Under the pieces are notes generated by a model. That model was not told the origin of the DNA. It was given only the letters and a program-made list of their open reading frames with translations, and did no database searches. Both the position numbers and the translations under genes were made by a program. 64,000 bases of DNA from Frankia sp. QA3. GTDB lineage: Bacteria > Actinomycetota > Actinomycetes > Frankiales > Frankiaceae. The DNA is taken from contig NZ_CM001489.1 of the NCBI RefSeq assembly GCF_000262465.1, positions 4,906,620 to 4,970,619 of the forward strand. Direction: 5' to 3'. Shown here one piece after another: positions 53,148 through 61,597 of this stretch; position 1 is the first letter of the stretch, and each line of letters opens with the position of its first letter.

Positions 53148-55712
53148 ATGACGGACGACACGGAGACGGATCCGATCCGAGACGCCCTGTACGAGCGCCT
53201 GTTCGACGAGCTCGACCAGGCGGAGGAGTCCTCACAGGTCGCCGACCTGGTGTTCGCGGCCTTCGACGGCGCCGATGCGCTGAACGAAGCGCTCGGCGGC
53301 ATCACCACGCCGCGCCCGCAACCAACCCGGCGGCCTCGTTCCCACGACGCACAGATACCAGGCATGTACTTGAAGTCCATCTCGGTCCGCGGTTTCCGGG
53401 GCGTCGGCCCGATGACGACGCTCAACCTAAGCCCCGGCCCAGGCCTCACCCTGATCACCGGCCGTAACGGCTCCGGAAAGTCGAGTTTCGCCGACGCCGT
53501 CGAGTTGGCCCTCACCGAAACGAACGATCGCCTCGACCGCGGCAAGATCTGGAAAGACGGCTGGCTCAACCTGCACCGTGAGGGAGCGCCCCGCATCGAG
53601 GTGGAGCTGACGGCGGAGGGCGCGCGTCGGCCGATCAAGGTGGCGCGTGCCTGGCAGGCTGCCGACACGGACCTGCTCGCCGCGAAGACCACCGTGCGCC
53701 TGCCCGGTGAAGCCGCCCGCCCGCTGTCGGAGTTGCCGTGGCAGGAGGCCCTCAGCGAGTACCGGCCCATTCTCGCCTACTCCGAACTGACCGGGCTGAT
53801 CACAGACGGCAACGCCAAGAACTTCGACGCGATCGATCGCATGCTCCAGCTCGGCGACCTGGGCCAGATCCACAACCTGCTACGACAGACGCGCCTCGAA
53901 CTCGACCGGGCGAGGAAGGCGGTGGCCGCCGGCATGGCCGACCTACTGGCCGAGCTCTCTGCCTCCACCGACGAGCGCGCAACGGTGATACGAACCTCGC
54001 TTGCCTCGAAGGTGGCCAGGCTCTGGGATCTCGACGCGGCATACGTGGCGGCGGGTGGCGCGGCTGCCGCCGATGCGAACGACCGAACCGCGAACACCGT
54101 TGGCGCCATTGACACCGTTGGCGCCATGGAGCTTGACGATGAGGCGACGGCACTGGGTCGCCTCCTCGCCCTGGACCTACCTGAGCCATCCGAGGTCGCC
54201 GAACGGGCAGCGAACCTGCGGGCCGCCGTTGCCCGCGTCAAGGCCACGTCCGGAACTCCCGCCGCTGATGCCCGCCGGGTCGCCGGTCTGCTGCGCACCG
54301 GGCTCGACCACTACCGGGAGCACGGCGGCGGCAGCTGCCCGCTGTGCCGCGTCGGCACGCTCGACGAAGCCTGGCGCGCCTCCGCCACCGAGGAGGCCGA
54401 GCGGCTGCACGCCATCGCCGAGGACGCCAACGACGCCAACAATCGGCTAGGCCACGCCCGCGGCTCAGCGCTCGCCCTGATCCAGGAATCACCGCGGGCA
54501 CTCGCCGCGGACCGGGTGCCCGGATCTATGGCGGACAGCGCCGCGCGGGCGCGTGCCGCCTGGGATGCTTGGGAGCGGCTTCGTGCCGAAAGCGACTCCG
54601 GAACACTCGCCGACGATCTCGTCGTCCACCATCAGAATCTCCTCTCGACCCTTGGCGCGCTGCGGTCCGCGGCCCGGACGCGGCTGGAGACGCTCGAGAC
54701 CGCCTGGTCTCCACTCGCCCGCCGGACCCTGGAATGGGTCGACGCCGCCCGCGTCAGCCGGGCCCGGCAACCACTGCTCAAGGCACTCAAGAACGCCGAG
54801 GACTTCATCAGGAGGCTCCTGGAGCACATGCAGGACGAACGGCTCGAGCCGTTCGCGACGCAACACGCGGAGATCTGGGCCGACCTTCGGCAGGAGAGCA
54901 ACATCGAGATCGGCCGACTCAAGCTACGGGGAACTGGTACGCAGCGCCGACCCGAACTCGATGTCACCGTCGACGGAGCCGGCGGCAAGGCGCTGGGCGT
55001 GATGAGCCAGGGCGAGCTGCACGCGCTCGGGCTTGCGCTCTTCCTCCCCCGCGCCACCGTGCCGGAAAGCCCGTTCCGGTTCGTCGTCATCGACGACCCG
55101 GTGCAGTCCATGGATCCGGCGAAGGTCGACGGGCTCGCCCGCGTCCTGCTACGCACCGCCAGGACCCGTCAGGTCGTCGTCTTCAGCCACGACGACCGGC
55201 TCGCCGACGCGGTCCGCCGGTTCAGCACCCCCGAGTTCCCGGCCCGCCAACTGGAGGTCGTCCGCGGGGAACAGTCCGTCATCGAGATCAAGTCGATGCT
55301 CGACCCGGCGAGCCGCTGGCTGGATGAGGCCCGCGCGCTGGCCCACACCCCCAACCTGCCCGAGGACATCAGGTCCGCGCTCGTCTCCGGGTTCTGCCGG
55401 TCGGCCGTGGACGCCGTGTGCATCGACATCTACCGCCGAAAGCGCCTTGCCGCCGGAGATCGCCACCACGAAGTCGAGGACGCAATCACGGCGACGAAGG
55501 GCACCGGTTCGAAGGCAGCACTCGCGATCTTCGAAGACGCCAAGCGCGCGCCAGAGGTTCTCGGCTACATCAACAACAGGTGGAAATGGCAGACCGGGGA
55601 CATCTACAAAGCCGTCGTCAAGGACAGTGGACACGGTCCCCGCGACGGCGATGCCACAGCCCTGGTCCGCGATGCCCGGGTTCTCGTCAACACGCTCAGC
55701 GAGCTCCGATGA
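53148..55712 (+). CDS. Rad50/RloC-like zinc-hook ABC ATPase
   Basis: 854 residues, from the ATG at 53148 (AAGGGA about eight bases upstream). After an acidic 70-residue tail come YLKSISVRGFRGVGPM and the P-loop GRNGSGKSS (near 105). Long Ala/Arg/Glu-rich coiled-coil segments surround a CPLC motif (Cys397, Cys400) as in Rad50 zinc hooks. The second lobe has a signature-type SQGELHALGLALFLP, Walker B VVIDDPVQSMD (near 645) and FSHDDRLAD. This is the architecture of RloC, SbcC and related defence ATPases. It overlaps the next gene as ATGA and is divergent from a type I RM operon. It has no nuclease domain of its own. Confidence 0.8.
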   Translation: MTDDTETDPIRDALYERLFDELDQAEESSQVADLVFAAFDGADALNEALGGITTPRPQPTRRPRSHDAQIPGMYLKSISVRGFRGVGPMTTLNLSPGPGLTLITGRNGSGKSSFADAVELALTETNDRLDRGKIWKDGWLNLHREGAPRIEVELTAEGARRPIKVARAWQAADTDLLAAKTTVRLPGEAARPLSELPWQEALSEYRPILAYSELTGLITDGNAKNFDAIDRMLQLGDLGQIHNLLRQTRLELDRARKAVAAGMADLLAELSASTDERATVIRTSLASKVARLWDLDAAYVAAGGAAAADANDRTANTVGAIDTVGAMELDDEATALGRLLALDLPEPSEVAERAANLRAAVARVKATSGTPAADARRVAGLLRTGLDHYREHGGGSCPLCRVGTLDEAWRASATEEAERLHAIAEDANDANNRLGHARGSALALIQESPRALAADRVPGSMADSAARARAAWDAWERLRAESDSGTLADDLVVHHQNLLSTLGALRSAARTRLETLETAWSPLARRTLEWVDAARVSRARQPLLKALKNAEDFIRRLLEHMQDERLEPFATQHAEIWADLRQESNIEIGRLKLRGTGTQRRPELDVTVDGAGGKALGVMSQGELHALGLALFLPRATVPESPFRFVVIDDPVQSMDPAKVDGLARVLLRTARTRQVVVFSHDDRLADAVRRFSTPEFPARQLEVVRGEQSVIEIKSMLDPASRWLDEARALAHTPNLPEDIRSALVSGFCRSAVDAVCIDIYRRKRLAAGDRHHEVEDAITATKGTGSKAALAIFEDAKRAPEVLGYINNRWKWQTGDIYKAVVKDSGHGPRDGDATALVRDARVLVNTLSELR

Positions 55713-56110
55713 TCACCTTCCGCTATCTGGACGTCGCCGACAGTCTCCTGCGGGAACGCCCGGACGAGATTGCCGGGCTGTGGCCGCGTGCCTGTGCCTG
55801 GCTGCTGCGGCTCGCCCTCGAATCCGCCGTGGACGACCTGTGGGCCCGTGAACGCCCGGCCGTCGCGCAGACCCCGATGCGCGCGCAGCTACTCAGTCTC
55901 CACTACCTTCGCGCGCTGGGCCCCGAGCCTCCCGCCACTGCGGAATACCTCTGGGAATCCCTGTCCCGCGCGGTTCACCACCACCCGTACGAGCTTTCAC
56001 CGACCGCCACCGAACTGCGCCGCTGGCACCAGGACGTGCACGCACTCGCCCTCACTCTGGGTTCGCGCCGGCCGGAACCCGATCCCGCCGCGCAGCCGGA
56101 GTCATCCTGA
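55709..56110 (+). CDS. HEPN-like small protein, partner of the zinc-hook ATPase
   Basis: 133 residues. The ATG overlaps the ATPase stop as ATGA, so they are co-translated. It is all-helical, with WPRACAWLLRLALESAVDDLW (a typical HEPN/DUF4145-type helix, residues 25-45) and SRAVHHHPYELSP containing R87-x4-H92, matching the HEPN R-x(4-6)-H nuclease signature. No signal peptide. HEPN RNases include the anticodon-nuclease domains of PrrC and RloC; this protein could be the detached effector, with the ATPase as its regulator. The assignment is motif-based and moderate. It is convergent with the toxin-antitoxin operon. Confidence 0.6.
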   Translation: MITFRYLDVADSLLRERPDEIAGLWPRACAWLLRLALESAVDDLWARERPAVAQTPMRAQLLSLHYLRALGPEPPATAEYLWESLSRAVHHHPYELSPTATELRRWHQDVHALALTLGSRRPEPDPAAQPESS

Positions 56111-56181
56111 GCGAGCGGTCCAGACCCGAGGAGAACGGAACAACGAGACCCCCCTTGAAGATCGACGATCGACCGGGTCGG

Positions 56182-56610
56182 TCAGCCCTCGGCGGCCGGC
56201 AACGTGGGCAGCTTCAGTTCGCCGAGGCCCGCCCGCGTCAGGGACCGGACCCACGGGCCGGGAAGGTCAGCCAGAGGCTCGAACTTCTCCCAATGCTGGA
56301 CAACCATGGACAGCATGTCCCACCTGGTCGTGCTCCCGGCCTTCGTGAGAAAGATTCCTTTCACGGCATGCGCGAGGAACAAGCGCTTCTCGGCCAGCCG
56401 GTGACGGATCTTCATGTCACGGGTGAGCAGTACCAAATCGCTGTCGCCGACGTACGGTAGCCATTCGGTGTCCTGGGCTCCCAGACTGATCGGGCAACGC
56501 CGGTGACCCGGGTGGAGAACGTCAGGCCTCACCGCGGCAAGCGCCTTGCCCAGCGGGAGGGTGTTCTCGTCCACGAAGAAGCGCGGCCGTAATACGGCAC
56601 CGTCGTCCAT
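56182..56610 (-). CDS. VapC45-like PIN ribonuclease toxin
   Basis: 142 residues. The PIN-like fold starts RFFVDENTLPLGKAL, with Asp14 and Glu15 as the first acidic site. DTEWLPYVGDSDLVLLTRDMKIR follows with the further acidic residues. The length and layout are those of M. tuberculosis VapC45 (about 138 residues). It begins two bases after the stop of the DUF433/HTH gene, an antitoxin-first toxin-second operon. As a VapC-type toxin it would cut RNA when the antitoxin is lost. Confidence 0.8.
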   Translation of the reverse strand: MDDGAVLRPRFFVDENTLPLGKALAAVRPDVLHPGHRRCPISLGAQDTEWLPYVGDSDLVLLTRDMKIRHRLAEKRLFLAHAVKGIFLTKAGSTTRWDMLSMVVQHWEKFEPLADLPGPWVRSLTRAGLGELKLPTLPAAEG

Positions 56611-56612
56611 GT

Positions 56613-57329
56613 TCAGGCTGCGATCTCCTGCCCTCGAAGACGGCTCTCGTAGCGCACCGCGGCCTCGACGTCCGCGTCCGGTAGCTCATAGGCCTCAGCG
56701 ATCTCCGCGATGGACTCGCCGGCAGCCCACAGCTCGTACAGGTTCGCCGTGCGAGTGCTGCGCACCACCGGGGAACCGAACTGCCGCAGCGGGTCGAGGA
56801 CGACCTGGCGGGACGTGCTGTCCGGGAACAGGCGCAACGCCTCATCCTCGCCAACGCCAGCACCTGGTGCGAACTCGACCATTTCGAAGAAGTGCTGCGC
56901 CTTTGGCGCGAGCACCAACTGCCCGTCGCTGATCCGAACCATGGACAGCGAACTGCCGAGACCGACCTCTTCCTGGACCGCGAGCACGACGTCCATCCCG
57001 AACACGTAGGGCTTGGCGTGGGCGAGGGGGTAGGACACCCCGAACCGCTCGCGTAGGCGCTGCACGACGATCCGCATCTTCTGCAGAGAGATCCCCTTGA
57101 CGCGATATTCCCGGAGGTAGCCGGCTTCGACGAACTCGCCCCAGGTGACCGCCTCGTTCCCGGTCCGCTCGGGGCGGATCACCGGGTCATAGTGGATCTC
57201 CCCACGGGTGTAGCCGTCGATCCACCCTCTCAGGCGTGCCGGGCTCACCGCGAGCAGGCGAGCTGCCTCGCTCATCGAGTAGACCTCGCGGTCCAGCACC
57301 CTGACGGCCACCCCGACATCATGGCTCAT
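56613..57329 (-). CDS. VapB45-like antitoxin (MerR-type HTH plus DUF433)
   Basis: 238 residues, nearly identical in length to M. tuberculosis VapB45. The N-terminus is a MerR-like winged helix: YSMSEAARLLAVSPARLRGWID. The C-terminal DUF433 domain has the repetitive antitoxin helix ESIAEIAEAYELPDADVEAAVRYE. The ATG at 57329 is preferred; upstream in-frame sequence has no similarity. It binds and neutralises the PIN toxin encoded directly downstream and probably autoregulates the operon. Confidence 0.82.
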   Translation of the reverse strand: MSHDVGVAVRVLDREVYSMSEAARLLAVSPARLRGWIDGYTRGEIHYDPVIRPERTGNEAVTWGEFVEAGYLREYRVKGISLQKMRIVVQRLRERFGVSYPLAHAKPYVFGMDVVLAVQEEVGLGSSLSMVRISDGQLVLAPKAQHFFEMVEFAPGAGVGEDEALRLFPDSTSRQVVLDPLRQFGSPVVRSTRTANLYELWAAGESIAEIAEAYELPDADVEAAVRYESRLRGQEIAA

Positions 57330-57420
57330 GGACAAGATCGAAGGCATCCGCACGCGCCTCCTGGGCCGGCATCGGACCACCCGCCTCGACCTGGACGTTG
57401 CCGGCTTCGGCAACCTTGGT

Positions 57421-58275
57421 TCAGCACCCCTGCCGGTTGGCGGCATACCGGCGGGCTACCTGGGCCCGCCACGCGGCCGCCGAGCCTCCCCCTTGGGCGG
57501 CCCGGACCGTCCACAGGCCGGCCACGTAGCAGGCAAACGCGGTCAGGGCGTCCGGGGTGACCGTCCAGCAGGCGAGGCCGGTCGCCCACCGCTCGGCGTC
57601 CGCCGGTTCGTGGCCGGCCCCGACAAGTCGGATCACCATGAACGCCGCGTCAACCCAGGGAGCGGCGGCGGCGGGCCGCGCCCAGTCCACAACCCGCACC
57701 ACCGGGCCGTCGATGAGGAACTGCCCCCCGTGCAGGTCCATGTGGGTAAGCCGGTCCCCGGCGACCATCTGGGGTGCCGGAGCGGCGAGGGTAGCCGCGG
57801 CGCCCACGTCCCAGCCGTCAACCACATCCGTGGGCAGCGACCGGACCGCATCCCACCAGTCCGCCCCGGACCACCGAAGCTCGAGCGGACGCAGCTCTGA
57901 TGCGGGAAGCGCAGCGATCCTGTCCACGGCTGCAGCAGCCGCCGGCAGATCGGCCGACCCGGGGCTCAGGTCGGCCGGCCTGCCGGTCGCGTGGTCGAAT
58001 CCGACGAACAGCCAGCCGTCGGCGTCGACGACGAACCGCGGGGTTGGGGCGATGCCCGGGGCGAGCCGTCCGTTCGTGTACTCGGCGCGGAGACGTTTCC
58101 TGCGCACCCCATCCCCGTAGACGCCTTTCACGAACATCTTGGTTGTCGGGGTGTTGACGACCGCGGCGAAGTCGCAGCCGTCTCCCCTGTCCACGGTGCT
58201 GGCGGAGACCACCGGACCGGCCTGTCCGGTGATTGCGTCCTGCACCTCGCCTGGTAGATCGTCCCATTCGATCAT
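57421..58275 (-). CDS. APH-like phosphotransferase (protein-kinase fold)
   Basis: 284 residues, ATG at 58275 with GGAG about nine bases upstream. The C-lobe has HMDLHGGQFLI in place of the family's HGDxxxxN; the catalytic Asp is kept but the metal-binding Asn is Gln. VVRVVDWARP supplies the DFG-equivalent Asp. The N-lobe carries KMFVKGVYGDG with the ATP Lys. The substrate could be an aminoglycoside, homoserine or choline-type compound; activity is uncertain because of the Asn-to-Gln change. It is 13 bases downstream of the GRDP-like gene and likely co-transcribed with it. Confidence 0.75.
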   Translation of the reverse strand: MIEWDDLPGEVQDAITGQAGPVVSASTVDRGDGCDFAAVVNTPTTKMFVKGVYGDGVRRKRLRAEYTNGRLAPGIAPTPRFVVDADGWLFVGFDHATGRPADLSPGSADLPAAAAAVDRIAALPASELRPLELRWSGADWWDAVRSLPTDVVDGWDVGAAATLAAPAPQMVAGDRLTHMDLHGGQFLIDGPVVRVVDWARPAAAAPWVDAAFMVIRLVGAGHEPADAERWATGLACWTVTPDALTAFACYVAGLWTVRAAQGGGSAAAWRAQVARRYAANRQGC

Positions 58276-58288
58276 CGATAGAGCTCCG

Positions 58289-58819
58289 TCACTTGGGGAT
58301 GCGGCTGCCCTGGTTCTCGTCGCCGTCCTTGCCGCTCGCCGAGCAGTTTCCCTCATCGGCGCAGTCGGCCGCCGACGCCCACAGGTCGGGTTCAATCTGG
58401 TAGCCAAGGCGTTCGATCGCCCGCACCGTCCGAGCTATGCCCCCCGATCCGGGATGCCCGGCGGGATCCCCGCCGGCATGGCATCCGTCCGGTTCGGGGG
58501 CGCACTTGCCGGCGCTGGCGGGCTTGTCGTCGGGGACGTGGTGGATGTACGTGCCGGCGACCTTCCGGCAGAACAGCGAGTAGTCCTTGGTGAACAGCAG
58601 GAAGGTGTGCCAGCCCAGGTCGACGGCGCGGGACGGGCGTAGACCTCGATCAAGCGCCGGGCCGCACGCGGCGAGGAACGCCAAGGCCTGATCGACGATC
58701 CGACCGGCGTCGTCGGCGACTTCCGGATGGTCGACTTCGAGGCGGGCAACGAGCCGCTTGTAGAGCTTCTGCGGGATCAGGTCCCGGCCGAGACGCGGCG
58801 GGGCAAGGGTGGCGGGCAT
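58289..58819 (-). CDS. Glycine-rich-domain-containing-protein-like (GRDP-like) protein
   Basis: 176 residues. The conserved core is VDLGWHTFLLFTKDYSLFC followed by GTYIHHVPDD, the WH...Y...FC and HH.P pattern of GRDP-like proteins of actinomycetes. The later part has CAPEPDGCHAGGDP with Cys/His that may bind metal and an Asp/Gly/Ser-rich tail. AGGAGG is four to five bases before the ATG at 58819. Function unknown. It leads the minus-strand transcript toward the APH-like gene. Confidence 0.7.
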   Translation of the reverse strand: MPATLAPPRLGRDLIPQKLYKRLVARLEVDHPEVADDAGRIVDQALAFLAACGPALDRGLRPSRAVDLGWHTFLLFTKDYSLFCRKVAGTYIHHVPDDKPASAGKCAPEPDGCHAGGDPAGHPGSGGIARTVRAIERLGYQIEPDLWASAADCADEGNCSASGKDGDENQGSRIPK

Positions 58820-59160
58820 GGGGTCCTCCTGGTGGGTGTTCAAGGGAACTCAGGTCGGGGGGGGAGGGGGCGGGGTAGACGAGGTCCGGCCCCCTCCCCG
58901 CTGCGCGCGGCCGCACGCGGCTCCTCCCCGGGGACCGGAGGGTGGGCGGCCACCCACCGCGGCGGGCGGCGGCCCGGTGAGGGGCTGCTCGGGTGCCATG
59001 AGTTCCCCTTTTTTCGCGGACCGGGCGCCGACCGGCACATCCGCCGGTACGCCTTATGACACACTGCGCAGCAGACCGGCGACAGACCGCGAGAGGCTCG
59101 CGGACGCGAGAGGTGTTTCTCTCGCCCGCGAGGCTCTCGCGAAGGCGGGAGGGGGCCGTC
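58820..59160. other. Divergent region between the GRDP-like gene and the TPR-type regulator
   Basis: 341 bases. It contains a G-rich run near 58855-58875 and the strong interrupted hairpin at 59088-59141. A TTATGACAC element near 59054 might be the promoter region of the regulator. No gene is supported. Confidence 0.45.
59088..59141 (+). promoter_or_regulatory. Interrupted 20-bp inverted repeat before the regulator start
   Basis: CGCGAGAG (59088) pairs with CTCTCGCG (59134), CTCGCG (59097) with CGCGAG (59127), and CGAGAG (59107) with CTCTCG (59119), closing a 6-base loop GTGTTT. One G-G mismatch and a short internal loop interrupt it. It ends 20 bases before the GTG start at 59161. It is either an operator for autoregulation or a leader hairpin that hides the RBS. 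Confidence 0.65.
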
Positions 59161-60522
59161 GTGCAGGACCGGCCGCGGCCAGCGAAGGCGGCATTCGTCT
59201 CCGAGCTCGCGCGCATGCGCGGCGAATGGAAGGCGAGCTTCACCAAGCTTGGCGAAAAGATCAAGGTGCATCGAATGGTCGTGTCCGCGGCCTGCCGCGG
59301 CGAGCAGCACGGAAGTCCGTGGCTGCTCCCGTCGCGGCAGGTGGTCGAGGGTCTGGACCGGGAGTTACACGCCGCCGGCCGGCTGGTGCAGTTGTGGCAG
59401 GACGCGGTCATGGAACACACCGCGCTGCAGATCAAGCGCAAAGGCGTTGGACATCTCCCGGCCGGGAACTCCACAGTGGTGGAGAGACCGGCGGCGGGAG
59501 AGGAGAATCCGACGGACGCGGATCGCAGACAGTTCGTCGAGCTCGCCGCACTCTCAACGCTGGCGTTCGAGACCACCCGTCGCATCGACGCATCCGGTGC
59601 GGCGCCGACGCTCGGCGAGCTCGAGGACGACATGGCGGATATCGCCGCCAGCTTCGACACAACGCCACGCCTGACGCTGATTGCCGAGGTCGCGGGGCGG
59701 TGGAAGCAGGTCGAAGCGATGCTCGACGGCGACAATCAGCGGTTGACTGTGACCGACAGCCTTCGCACGACGCGCCTCGGCGGCCAGCTCACCTACTACC
59801 TGGGCCGGCTCGCCTTTACCGGTGGCCACTATCGGGACGCGCGCCGGTTCGCTGACCTGTCCGACCGCTACGCGGCCCAGATCGATGACGACATACTGAT
59901 CGGTTCTCTCGCCGCGCTGCGATCGAGCATCGCCTACTACACCCATCGCTGGGATGACGCTGCCACCATCGCGGGCCGCGCCCGCCGCGCCGCACCGCCG
60001 TACCTTGCGGCCCGGCTGGCGGCGTATGAGGCTCGCGGCCAGGCCCGACTTGGGCGGGTCCACGCGACGGAGAGCGCACTGACGGCGATGAGGGAAGCAG
60101 CCGGTGCGGCGACAACGCCCCGGCCGGGATCGTCTCCGTTCACCGCTGGCTCGGCGGCGATGTTCGCCGCTGTGTGCGCGATCGAGCTCGGTGACGGCGC
60201 TGAGGTTCGACACCGTGCACAGCAAGCCGTTGATCTCCTTGATCCTCGGTCTCATGAGGAACGTGGTCACGCGTACCTCTGCCTGGCCACCGGTGTTCTC
60301 CTGCAGGACCGGCCGGACCCGGCGGCGGCAGTCGCGGCGAGCCGGGCCGCCGCAGCAGTCCCCGACGGGCATCTTTCCGCAACGATCGTGTCCGCTATGA
60401 CCGAAGTTATGAGAGACCTCAACCCGTGGGCATCGGATCCGGACGTGTCCGCACTCGGCGCGCTGGTCCACCAGGTCTCGGTTGGCCCTTCCCGCGTAGC
60501 CCCTGCAGGAGCCCTTGAATGA
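59161..60522 (+). CDS. TPR-type transcriptional regulator
   Basis: About 453 residues, starting GTG at 59161 with GGGAGGGGG upstream. The N-terminus has a degenerate helix-turn-helix (FVSELARMRGEWKASFTKLGEKIKV, then VSAACRGEQ). The rest is helical with TPR-like pairs (TYYLGRLAFTGGHYRDARRFA), similar to actinomycete regulators with a degenerate XRE domain followed by TPRs. It presumably binds DNA and a partner protein. The stop overlaps the GNAT start as ATGA, so the acetyltransferase is a functional partner or target. An upstream extension to 59056 is less likely. Confidence 0.7.
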   Translation: MQDRPRPAKAAFVSELARMRGEWKASFTKLGEKIKVHRMVVSAACRGEQHGSPWLLPSRQVVEGLDRELHAAGRLVQLWQDAVMEHTALQIKRKGVGHLPAGNSTVVERPAAGEENPTDADRRQFVELAALSTLAFETTRRIDASGAAPTLGELEDDMADIAASFDTTPRLTLIAEVAGRWKQVEAMLDGDNQRLTVTDSLRTTRLGGQLTYYLGRLAFTGGHYRDARRFADLSDRYAAQIDDDILIGSLAALRSSIAYYTHRWDDAATIAGRARRAAPPYLAARLAAYEARGQARLGRVHATESALTAMREAAGAATTPRPGSSPFTAGSAAMFAAVCAIELGDGAEVRHRAQQAVDLLDPRSHEERGHAYLCLATGVLLQDRPDPAAAVAASRAAAAVPDGHLSATIVSAMTEVMRDLNPWASDPDVSALGALVHQVSVGPSRVAPAGALE

Positions 60523-61085
60523 CCCTCAAGTTCGGCCCTCCCGATGTCGTCACCATCCCGACGGTTCTCACGGAGCGTCTGATCTTGCGTGGCTGGCGTC
60601 TCGATGACGTTGAGCCGTACCTCACCATGGCGCTCCACCCGGACATGTCGATCTACACGAGCTCTCCGTCTCGCGAGAGCAGTGTGTGGGGCATGACGGC
60701 GTTCCAGATCGGCCACTGGGCGCTGCAGGGCTTCGGCATGTGGATCATCGAAGAGCGTCGAACCGGAGAGTTCCTCGGCCGGGTCGGCCTGTACGAAGAA
60801 CCTGGCTGGCCGGGGTGCGAAGTGGCCTGGACGGTACGGCGGGACCGGTGGGGCGAGGGCATCGCCTCGGAAGGTGCGACGGCCGCCGTCGAGTTCGCGT
60901 TCACCGAGGCAGGCCGCGAACGTCTGATATCGATCATCCATCCGGAGAACATTGGCTCCATTCGCGTCGCCGAGAAGCTTGGCCTCACGCTCGCCGAGGG
61001 GCCCATCGACCGGGACGGTGAGCCGCGAAACATCTACGCGATCACCTGTGCCGAGTGGAAGCGTTTGTCCGCCGCCGGGCTTTGA
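60519..61085 (+). CDS. GNAT-family N-acetyltransferase, paralog of the one at 30955
   Basis: 188 residues. It is readily aligned with the protein at 30955: PTVLTERLILRGWR against PTVITSRLILRGWR, GMWIIEERRTGEFLGRVGLY, RRDRWGEGIASEG for the acetyl-CoA loop and RNIYAITCAEW at the end. The substrate is unknown. It is translationally coupled to the TPR-type regulator. Its 3' end is followed within about 100 bases by an integrase remnant and tRNA-Ser. Confidence 0.88.
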   Translation: MTLKFGPPDVVTIPTVLTERLILRGWRLDDVEPYLTMALHPDMSIYTSSPSRESSVWGMTAFQIGHWALQGFGMWIIEERRTGEFLGRVGLYEEPGWPGCEVAWTVRRDRWGEGIASEGATAAVEFAFTEAGRERLISIIHPENIGSIRVAEKLGLTLAEGPIDRDGEPRNIYAITCAEWKRLSAAGL

Positions 61086-61094
61086 AGTTCCGAC

Positions 61095-61422
61095 AGGCGA
61101 CCCACACCTCCCGCCATGGAAGTTGGCGGTCTCGAGACCGGTCGCAAACCTTGGCACGGAATCCAGTCGCCAGGCCCTCGTGCAGGCCGCCGACCTGCGT
61201 GACGCCCGGCTGCACGACGCGCGGCGTACCGCGGCCACCGCTCTGCTGTTACTGGGCGTGCCGGACCGGGCCGTCATGGGGATCATGGGGTGGTCATCGG
61301 ACCTGCGCAGCCGCTACCAGCACCTGACTGACCCGATCCTCAAGGACGTGGCCACCAGGCTCGGCCGGCTGCTCTGGGAGAAGGTGCCCGAAGCGGCGGA
61401 ACGCCCCCAGAAGGGTGAGTGA
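61095..61422 (+). pseudogene. Tyrosine-recombinase (integrase) C-terminal remnant
   Basis: The last about 85 codons read RLHDARRTAATALLLLGVP, then GIMGWSSDLRSRYQHLT, ending in LWEKVPEAAERPQKGE. HDARR is the box II His-x-x-Arg and the Tyr in RYQHLT is the nucleophile position, but the N-terminal catalytic Arg domain and DNA-binding part are missing. It is therefore a remnant. It points at tRNA-Ser(GGA), 91 bases away, as integrases of tRNA-site elements do. It marks a degraded integrative element or island end. Confidence 0.75.
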
Positions 61423-61512
61423 GACCAGAACTGAGACCGCAAGATCGTGACCTGGTCCGCGCCGCCGGACCAGGTCACGACGAACACCCTGGCCAGACGT
61501 CAAGATCGGCTG

Positions 61513-61597
61513 CGGAGGATGCGAGATTCGAACTCGCGAGGGGTTGCCCCCAACACGCTTTCCAAGCGTGCGCCCTAGGCCACTAGGCGAATCCTCC
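61513..61597 (-). tRNA. tRNA-Ser (anticodon GGA)
   Basis: An 85-base class II tRNA on the minus strand. The acceptor GGAGGAT pairs with ATCCTCC. The anticodon loop gives GGA (Ser, UCC/UCU codons), followed by a long variable arm (GTTGGGGGCAACCCCTC) and T arm GAGTTCGAATCTC. CCA is not encoded. The 3' end faces the integrase remnant, a likely attachment site. Confidence 0.95.

Noticed and set aside
50594..56110. A BREX, DISARM or Lamassu system
   Set aside because: No PglZ, BrxC/L, DrmA/B or recognisable Lamassu effector is present. The HsdRSM set is a normal type I RM; the extra genes do not match those systems by motif.
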